A DNA stretch of 64,000 nucleotides, taken from NCBI GenBank assembly GCA_026002815.1, contig BPGB01000001.1, positions 118,490 to 182,489 on the forward strand, read 5' to 3'. The position numbers and the translations under genes are program-made. Below, one piece after another: positions 46,503-57,551 of the stretch. Position 1 is the first letter of the stretch. Every line of letters starts with the position of its first letter. The notes beneath the pieces are model-generated. The model was not told the DNA's origin and did no database searches. It was given only the letters and a program-made list of their open reading frames with translations. The DNA is from Candidatus Woesearchaeota archaeon (GTDB taxonomy: Archaea; Nanobdellota; Nanobdellia; Woesearchaeales; UBA9642).

Positions 46503-47129
46503 TTACTCGAGAGATTTTATTTTATCTATAAACTCCTCGAGTTGTTTATTATAAACATCAATAGCCTTAAGCACTATCTCCTTAGGGTTCAATTGTCCCC
46601 ATGATTCTACTGTAAATATGAACTCGTTCTTATCCGGATCAGGAATTTTATAATATACTAAACCGGGACACCATTTTGAGTGTACTTTGCCTTGTCCAAG
46701 TATAGCTGTTGCCTCTAGTTCAACTTCTTGTCCTTCTAATAATTTTACAATAGGAATCTTGCTAAATACTGGTTTTATTGCGGGATCTTTGCTCTTCAAT
46801 TCTGAGCTATAAACCATACCTGGTCCTGTAGCTTTTAATGTGAGTTTAACCTGACAGGATGCGCATCCTGCACCCTTGCATTTACATTCTTCTGGAAGAT
46901 CATAACTTTTTAAGTCTGTTGTTAATGGTATTAAACCAAGTCTATGTGCTAATACTTCATCGTAGAGTATTGAATTATTTTTTCTGAATTCAACATCTTC
47001 TATAGCCATGACTGGCACTTCGAAACCCATCAATCTTCTTAAAGTATTAGCATAAGCAGTATCTACTCCCGATAATGAAAAGATGATTCTGTTCTTTTTT
47101 TCCTGATTTTCCAATAGTTTTATTTCCAT
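46503..47129 (-). CDS. rpoD: DNA-directed RNA polymerase subunit D (Rpb3)
   Basis: FSLSGVDTAYANTLRRLMGFEVPVMAIEDVEFRKNNSILYDEVLAHRLGLIPLTTD. Confidence 0.97.
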   Translation of the reverse strand: MEIKLLENQEKKNRIIFSLSGVDTAYANTLRRLMGFEVPVMAIEDVEFRKNNSILYDEVLAHRLGLIPLTTDLKSYDLPEECKCKGAGCASCQVKLTLKATGPGMVYSSELKSKDPAIKPVFSKIPIVKLLEGQEVELEATAILGQGKVHSKWCPGLVYYKIPDPDKNEFIFTVESWGQLNPKEIVLKAIDVYNKQLEEFIDKIKSLE

Positions 47130-47197
47130 TTTTATTATTTATTTCACATAATTATATTATTATATGTTATATGCATTATAGTATAATACTTATTATT

Positions 47198-47599
47198 TTA
47201 TACTCTTCTTCCTCTTTTTCCGCCTTTCTTTCTGCATGAATCATGCGGAATTGGAGTAACTTCTTCTATTGAACCTATTTTTAATCCCATTCTTGATAAT
47301 GCTCTAATAGCTGCTTGTGCTCCTGGTCCAGGATTATTAGGACCATTATGACCGCCAGGTGCCCTAATCTTTACATGGATTCCTGTTAATCCTTTTTCCA
47401 TTGCTTGCTCAGCAGCGTTTTTTGCAGCCATTATTGCTGCTGTTGGGCTAGATTCAAGTCTATGTGATTTTACTACTTGCCCTCCTGATGATCTTGCTAA
47501 TGTTTCTGTTCCAGTAATGTCTGTAATATGAATTATTGTATTATTATAAGAGCTGTAAATGTAGCATATTCCCCATCTAGTGTTATCTTCTTTGCTCAT
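47198..47599 (-). CDS. rps11: 30S ribosomal protein S11 (uS11)
   Basis: [24 protein letters not shown]...[14 protein letters not shown]. Confidence 0.97.
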   Translation of the reverse strand: MSKEDNTRWGICYIYSSYNNTIIHITDITGTETLARSSGGQVVKSHRLESSPTAAIMAAKNAAEQAMEKGLTGIHVKIRAPGGHNGPNNPGPGAQAAIRALSRMGLKIGSIEEVTPIPHDSCRKKGGKRGRRV

Positions 47600-48159
47600 C
47601 TTGTCTTTACCTTTTTAGTTTTTCTTTTTGAAGATTCTTTTGCTCTTTCAGGATGATCTGTGCTGTAAAAAGGACTTTTAGGACTTATTTCTATTGAGTT
47701 TTCTTCTTCTACTTTTACTAAATATGATGGACTAGTTAATATTCTATTATTCACAAGAATATGTCTATGTGTTATCATTTGCCTTGCTTGTTTCATTGTT
47801 TTTGCATAACCCTTCTTGAAAACAATAGTCTGTAATCTTCTATTGAGTAAATCAGTTAATGTCAAACTAAGTATCGCATCTATTGTGTCATCATCTTTTA
47901 CTAAGTTATACTTTTTTAATTTTTGAAGCAGAAGATTCTTTTGTTTTTGATTTTTTTCTTCTGTCTGGCCTCTATCAACAGTCACTAAGCTTTTTGCTTG
48001 ATTTTTATAAGATTCTAATTTTGAAACAGTCTTCCATAGTTCTGTTTTCTTAGGTATTCCGAACTCCTTGCATATCTTATTTTCCTCTTCAATTCTTGAT
48101 ATTCTCCAAGGATGTTCTGGTTTTGAATATTTTTTCCTTATTTTTTTAATATCTCCCAT
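47596..48159 (-). CDS. rps4: 30S ribosomal protein S4 (uS4)
   Basis: [44 protein letters not shown]. Confidence 0.96.
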   Translation of the reverse strand: MGDIKKIRKKYSKPEHPWRISRIEEENKICKEFGIPKKTELWKTVSKLESYKNQAKSLVTVDRGQTEEKNQKQKNLLLQKLKKYNLVKDDDTIDAILSLTLTDLLNRRLQTIVFKKGYAKTMKQARQMITHRHILVNNRILTSPSYLVKVEEENSIEISPKSPFYSTDHPERAKESSKRKTKKVKTR

Positions 48160-48178
48160 TTTTGTTATTTAATAGTTT

Positions 48179-48662
48179 TTAGTTTGTTTTTGGTTTTTGT
48201 TTGGCTTTTAATGCAACTTTTCCTTTATTTTTTCTGAAATTAGACTTGGTTCTTTGTCCTCTTACAGGCAATCCCAAAGTATGTCTTAATCCTTTGTAGG
48301 ATTTTACTTTCTTCATTCTTTTTATATCAGAGTCCTTTGCAAGATCAAGATCTGTATTTATTAAATGCATATCCTGTCCAGTCTCATAGTCTTTTCTTCT
48401 GTTAAGAAGCCATGTTGGACAGTCATATTTTGAAGGGTTTTTTTATAACATCCTCTATTCTATTAATTTCTTCTTCTGTTAAGTATCCCGCTTTTTTTTC
48501 TGGGTCAACTTTTGCAGCATAGCACACAAAATTTGAGAACATGAAACTAATGCCTTTTATTTTATGGAGAGCCATATGTGTCTTCTTTTCTCCATTAAGA
48601 TCGGTATTTACTAATCTTACTATGTGCTTGAAATTTTTATCTTGATTTGTTTCTTGTTTCAT
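48179..48662 (-). CDS. rps13: 30S ribosomal protein S13 (uS13), apparent frameshift at T7/A7 run 48438-48444
   Basis: Track shows two ORFs; dropping one base of the homopolymer yields one 161-codon ORF ...[71 protein letters not shown]... Confidence 0.92.
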
Positions 48663-49213
48663 TTTATACGGTTTTGTTATATAATATTGTTGTTTTTTGC
48701 TTGCATTATTTTTTTTATATTTTTATAGCTTTTATTTTAAAATATATATCATAACATTAAATCATAATTGTTGATTTATTATAATGTTACTTGTTATTGT
48801 ATTATTACCTTTTTATTATATTAATTTTTTATTACACTATTCTAATTATTAATTTAAATCAGTATATGCCTAAGTGTTTAGAGAACAATATTACAACCCT
48901 AATAATCGCTCTCCACTCGGGCTATAATAATGGAAATAAAGGTTTATTTATAAATCATTCGGTTTATTTATTATTTATAATGTGCATTATATTTATGATT
49001 CCTATATTTCATTATGTTAAATATGTTATTATTTATGCTATCTATAACTTTTTCTTTTTAATATTCTTTTAGTTTTATTATTTCTATACATGTGTTATTA
49101 ATCATAGTTATTTGATAACACCGTTATCAGTAATTTTAAATATTGAACCAGTATGCTGTTTTGAAAATCTCAAGCAAATTGGATATAGTAATTTTTTAAG
49201 GAATTATTACTAA

Positions 49214-49288
49214 GGGCGGCCGGTGAGATTTGAACTCACCCGAAAGGATCCACAGTCCTCTATGCTGCCAGGCTACATCACGGCCGCC
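49214..49288 (-). tRNA. tRNA-His (anticodon GTG)
   Basis: GGCGGCC/GGCCGCC acceptor, anticodon arm AGGA-CTGTGGA-TCCT, TTCAAAT T-loop, C73. Confidence 0.93.
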
Positions 49289-49516
49289 ATTATGGTTTTT
49301 TATAATGTGTTTGTCTTTAATATTTTAGTTGTGTTCGTAATTAAACCTAGAATATTATAAATATTTAAAAAGATTTATATTTATAAAGTCTTATTTATTA
49401 TAAAAGTAATATTAATAAAATTAATATCAATAATAAATATCTTACTATATAATAAATATCTTATACTATAATGTTATATTTTATTGTTTGTTATGCTAAT
49501 CTGTTTTTAAAATAAA

Positions 49517-50284
49517 ATGGAATCGTTCAACCTTGATAAATCTGGAAAACATTATATGATTGATAAGAAACTAATTAAATATATTGTTGATGAAGCCATG
49601 CTTTTACCAAATGATGTTGTCCTCGAAATAGGTTGCGGTCATGGAGAATTAACAAGAGAAATCGCGAAAAAATGTAAGGTCATTACGGTAGATATTGAAG
49701 ACAATAATGTGCGTGGTAAAAATATTATTTTTTTAAAGTCAAACATTTTAGATGTTTTTCTATCGCTTTTTGAAAAATATGGTTTTAATAAAATTATAGG
49801 CAATATACCTTATAATATTTCTGAGCCTTTAATGAGGCTTATTTTTAAGGTAAATGTAGAGACTGTGTTGCTCACTGTCGGAGAGAATTTTTCCAAAATT
49901 TTGGTTTCTAAAAATAATCGTATAAGCATTATTGCTAATGAATTATATAATATTGAGGTCTTGAATATAATCTCTCCAAAAGCATTTAATCCTATGCCCC
50001 GTGTAAATTCTGCTCTGATTTCTATAGAACAAAAGGACATTGATTCAATAGATAAAATTTCTTTAATTTATAAGGAATTAGTGTTATTAGACAATAAAAA
50101 GTTGAGAAATGCTGTTATTAAAATAATGAAAGGAACAAAAAAAGAGATAAAAAACAAGATTAATTCAGTAGTCAATACAAACATATATAGAAAAATATTT
50201 GATAAGAAGTTGTATCAATTAAGCAATGAAGAGTTCATATTATTCGATAAAATATTAAGAAAAATTATTCAACCAGAAGTTTAA
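49517..50284 (+). CDS. ksgA: rRNA adenine dimethyltransferase (KsgA/Dim1)
   Basis: VVLEIGCGHGELTREIAKKCKVITVDIE, IIGNIPYNISEPLMRLIF. Confidence 0.93.
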   Translation: MESFNLDKSGKHYMIDKKLIKYIVDEAMLLPNDVVLEIGCGHGELTREIAKKCKVITVDIEDNNVRGKNIIFLKSNILDVFLSLFEKYGFNKIIGNIPYNISEPLMRLIFKVNVETVLLTVGENFSKILVSKNNRISIIANELYNIEVLNIISPKAFNPMPRVNSALISIEQKDIDSIDKISLIYKELVLLDNKKLRNAVIKIMKGTKKEIKNKINSVVNTNIYRKIFDKKLYQLSNEEFILFDKILRKIIQPEV

Positions 50285-50342
50285 ATGTTTTAAATTTAAA
50301 GATCAATATAACGATTAATATTTTTAAAGAGCAATATTTTTA

Positions 50343-51521
50343 TTATTTTAGTATCTCTTTCATCTTATCGACAAATGTTTTTGCTTCTTCTTCAGTATTG
50401 TATAAATAGACTGATGCACGTGCAGAACCTTCTATATTATGGTCATTATACCATGAATGTACGCAATGTCTTCCGCTTCTTATCATTATGTTTGCGTAAT
50501 TATCTAATATTACTGATAGTTCATGATGATTAATTTTTGACGTGAAATTAAATATTCCTGATCTTAATTCAGGATTTTTTGGACCTATTATTTTTACATG
50601 TTCTTTCAGTCCTTCTGTGAGTATTTTGTTCAATTTTGTTTGATGTGATTCTATGTCATTAATGTATTTTTGTAGATATTTTATTGCTTCTCCTAATCCT
50701 ATGAATCCTGCGTAATCTTGTAGTCCGGCCTCGAATTTTTGTGGTATTTCTTCAAATTCTACTTTATCGTAAAATGTATCCTTTACAGTATCTCCGCCAG
50801 TATAATTATTTTTTAGTTTTTCTAGTAGTTCTTTTTTTCCATATAATACGCCTGTTCCAGTTGGGCCTAAAATTTTATGTCCAGAAAAGGCAATAAAGTC
50901 CACGTCCAATTTTTTGACATTTATTTGCTTATGTGTTATTGATTGCGCAGCATCTAGTACGACTAACGCGTTGTTCTCATGAGCTATTTTTATTATTTTT
51001 TCGGGATTTATTGTCGTTCCGTCAAGGTTAGAAGTATGTACTATGCTTATCAGTATCTTATTATTTTTATTTTTTGCCAATATGTCTTTCAATTGTTCTT
51101 CTATGCTTGTGTCTACTTTATCTTGTTCTGTTTTTAGAATCTCTCTCTTTTTTCCTGACATTAGCCAAGGCACATGATTAGAATTATGCTCTTTGTCAGT
51201 AGTTATTATTAAATCATAATCTAATGTTTTTGATAATATATTTAGTCCTTCTGTTGTGTTTCTAGTGAATATTATCTCTTTTTCCTCTCGTGCGTTTATG
51301 AATTTTTTTATTATGCTTCTTGTATTATTGTATTCTTCGCTGGCAATTCTTCCTATTCTATGATTGCTTCTTCCAACGCATGCAGGGTATTCGTTGTAGT
51401 ATTCGTTTATTTTTTCTATTACTTGTCTTGGTTTCAGAGACATGCACGCGTTATCAAAGTATATTATTGGTTTCTTAGAATTAAGTATTGGAAAATCTTC
51501 TCTTATTTTTTTTACATTCAT
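50343..51521 (-). CDS. Cysteine desulfurase, SufS/CsdA-like
   Basis: YFDNACMSLKPRQVIEKINEYY, TRNTTEGLN, VVLDAAQSITHKQINVKKLDVDFIAFSGHKILGPTGTGVLYG, RSGRHCVHSWY. Confidence 0.93.
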   Translation of the reverse strand: MNVKKIREDFPILNSKKPIIYFDNACMSLKPRQVIEKINEYYNEYPACVGRSNHRIGRIASEEYNNTRSIIKKFINAREEKEIIFTRNTTEGLNILSKTLDYDLIITTDKEHNSNHVPWLMSGKKREILKTEQDKVDTSIEEQLKDILAKNKNNKILISIVHTSNLDGTTINPEKIIKIAHENNALVVLDAAQSITHKQINVKKLDVDFIAFSGHKILGPTGTGVLYGKKELLEKLKNNYTGGDTVKDTFYDKVEFEEIPQKFEAGLQDYAGFIGLGEAIKYLQKYINDIESHQTKLNKILTEGLKEHVKIIGPKNPELRSGIFNFTSKINHHELSVILDNYANIMIRSGRHCVHSWYNDHNIEGSARASVYLYNTEEEAKTFVDKMKEILK

Positions 51522-51664
51522 AATGGTATTTTATCTTATGGATTTATATGTTTTTCTCTATTGATATTTTTATAGAATGTTTTTATAGAATATTTTTATA
51601 TACTATATTTGTGTGGATTTTATTGTTTTTTTGCTGTTTATTTATTGTTTTTTATTATACTAAA

Positions 51665-52093
51665 TTATTCTATGCTGTGATATTCGCTCATGATTTCTTT
51701 TTTTAGAACTTCTTTGTTGTATTTTGTTATTATATCTTTTATATTGTATTTCCCTAATTTTATTTCTAAGTCTTCTCTTTTATATTGTTGTATTCTATCG
51801 GGGTCGAATTTTTGCATTTCTTGTAATGCATAGTTTCTGTTTGTAGTTATCACGTTTTTTGCAGGTATCACTTGTATTGTATCAATTTCTCCTGTTTCGT
51901 ATTTTTTTATTGCTTCTTCTAAGTTTTCTTTTAATTTTTTTGTCTTTTCGTCTATTGCTGTTTGTGGTATTATCATTTTTCTATATTCTGGTAAAAGAAA
52001 TGTTTTTATGAGTAAGTCTATTTTGTCTGGAGTTATGTATAATGTTTGTTTTGATGGTATTCCTATTAATTTTATTTTTTGCATATTAATCAC
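51665..52093 (-). CDS. Hypothetical protein (142 aa)
   Basis: Intact ORF. Confidence 0.55.
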   Translation of the reverse strand: MINMQKIKLIGIPSKQTLYITPDKIDLLIKTFLLPEYRKMIIPQTAIDEKTKKLKENLEEAIKKYETGEIDTIQVIPAKNVITTNRNYALQEMQKFDPDRIQQYKREDLEIKLGKYNIKDIITKYNKEVLKKEIMSEYHSIE

Positions 52094-52339
52094 CGTTTAT
52101 TTTTAATTTGTGTTTAATTTGTATGTTATTTTATTATCTATTATTTTTATTATTTATAAAGTTTTTGGTTTGTAGTCATTTGGTAGTGGTATCTAAATTA
52201 TTTTTTAATGTTTTTTCTAATATTACAAACATATTAGAATATTATTTAATTAAACACTATTCTAATGAAGAAATAAGAAGAAAAATACCATAAAGTGTTT
52301 GATATATTTAAGAAATTTGATATGTTTAAGAATAATTTC

Positions 52340-52672
52340 TCATATGCAATTATTAATAAAATGATTCCTCATAGAAGAATAATATTTTGCTTCATCATAT
52401 TTCTCCTTATCAATATTACTTTTAATTTTTATATCAAATAATTCTAGAATATATGCTTTTTCAGAGTATTCAAGTAATTTAATATCTTGACTAGCTTTGT
52501 AAAGTGCTTTTTTTAGGTTTCCTTTATAAGCGCTTGGATTGAAAACATTCTCTGGCTTATTATTGTTTAAATTATATAAATCTACATAAGTTGTAAAAAT
52601 TTCATAGTAATACTCAACAGGCATTAATGTATTAAGTAATTCAATATCTTTTTTGATCATACTTTTATTCAT
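52340..52672 (-). CDS. Hypothetical protein (110 aa)
   Basis: Intact ORF. Confidence 0.5.
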   Translation of the reverse strand: MNKSMIKKDIELLNTLMPVEYYYEIFTTYVDLYNLNNNKPENVFNPSAYKGNLKKALYKASQDIKLLEYSEKAYILELFDIKIKSNIDKEKYDEAKYYSSMRNHFINNCI

Positions 52673-52733
52673 TTTATGATTTTTATTTCATTAATTGCTC
52701 TAAATTGTTATACTAATATTAGTTATACTACTA

Positions 52734-53711
52734 TTAATTTATCAACCTTTTAATAAAATTCTTATTAAGTTCTTTATCCAATATTTTTTTAAATTTAGAG
52801 TAATCTTCAGCACCTATAATTGTTTGATTATTTATGAAAAACGTGGGCGTAACACTTACTCCAATATTCATACCTGTTAAATAATCATAAGCGACCTCTT
52901 CTTTGTATTTTTCACTTTTTAAGCAGTCCTCAAATTGTGTTATGTTAAGAGATATTTCTTCAGCATATTTTATTAGGTCATCGTAATATTGTTTTGGTTG
53001 ATTGGCAAACAAATATTCCCTATATTTCCAGTACATTTTCTGTTCTGCCGCGCAATGAGCAGCCTGAGCGGAAATCAATGCTGTCTCATGAGAGTTAGAT
53101 AATGGAAAATCAATATATACATAAAATATTTCATCCCCATATTTATCGAGTATCTTTTTCACAGTCGGTTCTGCTTTTGCAGTATAATGACAAGAATAGC
53201 ATCCAAACTCAATGAAATAAACTTTTGAACTAGTATTTCCTTTATAAATTCCCCTATCAATAGAATAATTTTTTATTAATTCAAAATCAGGAGCAGTTAA
53301 AGTTTTATTATTATACTGTTGTGGAATAGTGCATATCTGTTCATTATTAGGTTTTGATGTTCCTAGTGGGTCGAATATGCAAAATTTATCACTATTAGGA
53401 CCATTGCAATTTCCATATAATATGTAAAAGTATATCCCCTGTCCAACAAAGAATAAAGTAACAACTGTCAATATTAGAAACGCCCAAGAGAACCATTCAA
53501 AGTATTTATACACTACTCTTCCAATACCGGGACTCATTCTTAAGAATTTAGCAGTTATCTCTCCTTTAAGGCGTTGATCTAATCCAGTATCGCATTTCCT
53601 AAGAGTTATTTTTTTAAAAACACAATTTAGAGCTTCTTTTGCAATTATTCTATACTTTACTGAAAAAATTCCAAGAATACCAAAAACAATCAATGCTAAA
53701 ACACATATCAT
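52734..53711 (-). CDS. Membrane-anchored DsbA-like thioredoxin-fold protein
   Basis: VYFIEFGCYSCHYTAKAEPTVKKILDKYGDEIFYVYIDFPLSNSHETALISAQAAHCA...VSVTPTFFINNQTIIGAEDYSKF. Confidence 0.85.
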   Translation of the reverse strand: MICVLALIVFGILGIFSVKYRIIAKEALNCVFKKITLRKCDTGLDQRLKGEITAKFLRMSPGIGRVVYKYFEWFSWAFLILTVVTLFFVGQGIYFYILYGNCNGPNSDKFCIFDPLGTSKPNNEQICTIPQQYNNKTLTAPDFELIKNYSIDRGIYKGNTSSKVYFIEFGCYSCHYTAKAEPTVKKILDKYGDEIFYVYIDFPLSNSHETALISAQAAHCAAEQKMYWKYREYLFANQPKQYYDDLIKYAEEISLNITQFEDCLKSEKYKEEVAYDYLTGMNIGVSVTPTFFINNQTIIGAEDYSKFKKILDKELNKNFIKRLIN

Positions 53712-53829
53712 AATATCACTTAATCAATTAGTAAATAAAAAGATTATAAAATTAATATTATAATGCCGTTTAAAAAATATAATAAAATTAGTAATTAAAA
53801 AAAATATTACGTACAGGTAAAATAAAAGA

Positions 53830-54933
53830 TTATACTCCGCATCCTGCCGCTGTTGCTGCAGCTACAGAGTCATAACCAAATCCTGGCCCAGGAGTTGTCG
53901 AGCTTAATTGCGTATTACACTCTTCAGGTTTTTCATTGAATGCATTACAAATTGATGCAAGGAAGCTCGCTGAATCTCTTCCAGAATTTACCTGTACTCC
54001 ATTTATTACTAAAGTAGGACTTCCACCTACACCATACTTTTGATTAGCTTCTTTGTCTGTATTGAATAGTGGGAATCTTCCTGACAACCATTTTGATTGA
54101 TCATTAAGATTCTTTGTTATTTCAAACTGTGCATCAGCTTCTTCTTTACATGATTCTAGTTTATTGGTATTTATTCCTATACTTTCAATGCAATCATTAC
54201 TTGCATCTATACTTCCTTGACCGGCACTATCATTTAAGAAGCAAGCCAGATATTTGAGGTATTTGTCCGGTTCGTTCTTTTGGATGCAATATTGTGTTAA
54301 TTGTTCTTTTACTTCTTTTTCTCCATGCATTGCATAATATACAAATCTAACCTTGAAATCTACCTTGTCTCCCAATGTTCTTATAGCAGGCAATATTCCC
54401 TTTTCTGCTTGTGTTCCGAATGGGCAATGGCTCATTACAAATAATTCAACTACTGGTTTATCTGTTTTTGGTACATTTGCTTGTGCCGGTTGTTGTGATT
54501 GTGACATTGTTTCTGGGTTTACGCTTAAATCTATTGCTGATGGGAATAATAATTTTCCATCCTTAGTTGCATAACTATCATAAGATCTTCCCGCGACAGT
54601 TAATTTTAATGTATAGATATTTCCTTCATCTTTTATTTCATCAACACTAACTGTTTGTCCTGGGAGAAGTTTACTTAGATAATCTACTGTTTTTGTTTTT
54701 AGTTCTGCTTCTGATATTCCTTTAGTGCTTAAGTTTTTTCCTGTTGTTAATACTATCAATAAAGCAATAAGAAGTATTGTTGAAACAGCTCCTAATACCC
54801 ATGTTGCAATCTCATACTTTTTTTGATTTTTATGCATTTTATGCTCTAAATATTGTTTATGAGCATGAGATTTATTCTTTGATTTTTTGCTCTCATCGGA
54901 ATGTTTTCCTTCAATAGTATCATCATTTTCCAT
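53830..54933 (-). CDS. Membrane-anchored thioredoxin-fold (DsbA/GILT-like) protein
   Basis: PVVELFVMSHCPFGTQAEKGILPAIRTL...YGVGGSPTLVINGVQVNSGRDSASF. Confidence 0.8.
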   Translation of the reverse strand: MENDDTIEGKHSDESKKSKNKSHAHKQYLEHKMHKNQKKYEIATWVLGAVSTILLIALLIVLTTGKNLSTKGISEAELKTKTVDYLSKLLPGQTVSVDEIKDEGNIYTLKLTVAGRSYDSYATKDGKLLFPSAIDLSVNPETMSQSQQPAQANVPKTDKPVVELFVMSHCPFGTQAEKGILPAIRTLGDKVDFKVRFVYYAMHGEKEVKEQLTQYCIQKNEPDKYLKYLACFLNDSAGQGSIDASNDCIESIGINTNKLESCKEEADAQFEITKNLNDQSKWLSGRFPLFNTDKEANQKYGVGGSPTLVINGVQVNSGRDSASFLASICNAFNEKPEECNTQLSSTTPGPGFGYDSVAAATAAGCGV

Positions 54934-55110
54934 ATTATCACCTCATAAGGTAAATTCCTACCCCCTTTCGCATCTTAGTTAGTGACCATTTATATATTTT
55001 ATGAAATTTATGCATAAAGACATAATTTTAACTAATAATGTAAAGAAATAAGGTAATAATAGACTGACAAATAAATAAAATTTAAAAACAGATGTTTATA
55101 CATTGAATTT

Positions 55111-55947
55111 ATGCTCAATAATTTTTTTAATTATTTGAAAGATAAATATTTGAATAGTTTATTGAGAAAAAGTTTTAATGCAATTAAAAAAAGTCCTTTG
55201 CTTTTATTGTACATTATTTTTTTAGATATGGTATTTCTAGGATTATTCTACTTATTTAATTATTTGTTCAAAAAAATAATTCCTGATGCTTCTGATATTA
55301 CTAGATATGCAAATTCTCAAACAACTTTTATAATATTACTGGTAATATTGAGTTTAATTTATTTTCTTTTAATAATTCTTACTTACTCTTTTTTTAACTT
55401 AATAGTTATGGGCAATATAAGAAAGATGTCAGAAAAATATGTTCATCGTTTTGTGTTATTCAAAAATATGTTTATATTGAATCTTCTTTTATTTTTTATA
55501 TTTTTCTTGTTCGTTTCACTTTTGAATTATCTTGGTTCATTTTTGATTGGCAAGCCAGTATGGTTACTGTATATAATAGTCATAATATCTCTAATAGTTT
55601 TAATGTTCATATATGTATTTTATCATTTTAGTAATGCTATATTGATATTAAATTATAATAAGTTAAGAGATATTATAAAAAAATCTTTTCAGAACACAAT
55701 TTCTTTTTCATATTGGGGGATAATATCTTTCAATATTTTTGTTGTAATTATTTATTTAGTAATTTATTTATTATTGACTTTGATTTTAGGCGATTATATT
55801 TTAAAGAATTACGAATTATTTGTTAACTCCTCTAGTATAATCACTTTGATTTTAATATATTTTTTATTCGTATTTAATAGAATATATTTCTTTTTTCTTT
55901 CTGAAAAAAATATTAAAGGATTAAAGAATGATTATAGAAAAAAATAA
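55111..55947 (+). CDS. Polytopic membrane protein (278 aa)
   Basis: Multiple TM segments. Confidence 0.65.
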   Translation: MLNNFFNYLKDKYLNSLLRKSFNAIKKSPLLLLYIIFLDMVFLGLFYLFNYLFKKIIPDASDITRYANSQTTFIILLVILSLIYFLLIILTYSFFNLIVMGNIRKMSEKYVHRFVLFKNMFILNLLLFFIFFLFVSLLNYLGSFLIGKPVWLLYIIVIISLIVLMFIYVFYHFSNAILILNYNKLRDIIKKSFQNTISFSYWGIISFNIFVVIIYLVIYLLLTLILGDYILKNYELFVNSSSIITLILIYFLFVFNRIYFFFLSEKNIKGLKNDYRKK

Positions 55948-56149
55948 AAATTTGACATTTTAATTTTTTGTATTTAATTTCTTTATAGTTAGTCAATTTT
56001 TATATATTTTTATAAAATCTTTGTTTATATAATATTTTTTATTATTTATGCGTTCTTAGTTTATTTTATTTTTTATAATTTATTTTATGATTTATTATAT
56101 TATATTACATTTGTTATTTTATTATTTTATATTAATTATTTTGATACTA

Positions 56150-56821
56150 TTATTTTATTTGATCATATTCTTTTATTGTTTCTTCAATGTGTGGATCTTT
56201 AAAGAATCCTGTTCCCATAACTAAAATGTCTGCACCAGCATCTATACATTTCTGTATATTTTGCATGTTTATCCCACCATCAACTGCTATGCTGAATTTA
56301 AGGCCTTTATTTTTTCTTATTTCTTTCAGTTTTCGTATTTTTCTTAAGGAGTGTTCTATAAATTCTTGTCCTGGAAGACCTGGATAGACTGACATTACAA
56401 GGATGAGATTTACTTGTTCTATATATTTTATTTCATCAACATGCGTATCCGGGTTTATGCTAATTCCTACATTTTTATTATTTTTTTTAAGAAAGTTTAT
56501 TGTTTTTTGAAAGTCATGCCTTAAGACTTCATTATGTATTATAAACATGTCTGATAGATGAAAATAGTCTTTTATATATCTATTATAGTCAAGTACCATT
56601 AAATGTGTATGTCTTTTCTTTTTGCATTGTAACTTGTTTATTATTGACGGTGTGAATGTTTTTGATTTTATAAATCTTCCATCACCTATATCTAAATGTA
56701 ATATGTCAAATTTCCTGTTTTTAATTGCAGAATTAATATGTTCTATCATCTGTATATTGCTTTCTTTTTTCCTTTTTGCTTCAAAATAAAAACTTAATAT
56801 TGAAACCGCTATTCTTGTCAT
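56150..56821 (-). CDS. rpe: Ribulose-phosphate 3-epimerase
   Basis: FDILHLDIGDGRFIKSKTFTPSIINKL, VMSVYPGLPGQEFIEHSLRKIRKL, IAVDGGINMQNI, AGADILVMGTGFF. Confidence 0.9.
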   Translation of the reverse strand: MTRIAVSILSFYFEAKRKKESNIQMIEHINSAIKNRKFDILHLDIGDGRFIKSKTFTPSIINKLQCKKKRHTHLMVLDYNRYIKDYFHLSDMFIIHNEVLRHDFQKTINFLKKNNKNVGISINPDTHVDEIKYIEQVNLILVMSVYPGLPGQEFIEHSLRKIRKLKEIRKNKGLKFSIAVDGGINMQNIQKCIDAGADILVMGTGFFKDPHIEETIKEYDQIK

Positions 56822-57053
56822 TTTATAATAATGTGTTTATTTTTCATCTCATTTTATTTTTTAATTCTTTTATTTCTCTATAATAAGCTGTTTTAGTAAT
56901 AATATATATTATTAATATAATTTTTTTTATTAATATTTATTAGTAATATTCTTTTTTTATTAATATTCTTTTTTTATTTATAAATTTACTAATTTTATTA
57001 AATGATTTTATTAATTACAAAACATTTTTATATTAGAAAGAAAAATAATTAGT

Positions 57054-57494
57054 ATGAAAATTAGTATGAAAAAAATAGATGGATTCATAGCATCAGATCA
57101 TAGAGGTTTTAAGCTTAAAAAACATCTTAAAGAAAATTTTTCTTTAATTGATCTTGGAGTGTTTGATGATAAAAAAAAGGTAGATTATCCGGACTATGCA
57201 AAAAAACTATGTAATCTTGTTAAAAAAGAAAAATCTAGAGGAATATTAATATGCGGTACGGGTATAGGAATGAGTATCGCTGCTAATAGATATAAAGGTA
57301 TACGTGCTGCATTATGTCATGATGTAAAAGATGCAGAATTAGCAAGAAAACATAATGATGCTAATGTATTAGTGCTTTCAGGAGATTTTACTAAAAAGGA
57401 AGATGCACAAGAAATAGTTAAAAAGTTCTTCAACACTCCATTTTCCGGTGAGATAAGGCATAAAAGAAGGATAAAAAAAATAGATTATCAGTAG
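57054..57494 (+). CDS. rpiB: Ribose-5-phosphate isomerase B
   Basis: IASDHRGFKLKKHLKE, VDYPDYAKKLC, GILICGTGIGMSIAANRYKGIRAALCHD. Confidence 0.93.
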   Translation: MKISMKKIDGFIASDHRGFKLKKHLKENFSLIDLGVFDDKKKVDYPDYAKKLCNLVKKEKSRGILICGTGIGMSIAANRYKGIRAALCHDVKDAELARKHNDANVLVLSGDFTKKEDAQEIVKKFFNTPFSGEIRHKRRIKKIDYQ

Positions 57495-57551
57495 ATTATA
57501 AATTTGTATGATATTTGTATTTTATATGTTAATTTTTTTAATTAAGTAGAA

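Noticed and set aside
48791-49072. 93-aa plus-strand ORF upstream of S13
   Set aside because: Low-complexity I/L/F/Y translation in an AT-rich intergenic region; overlaps expected operon leader.
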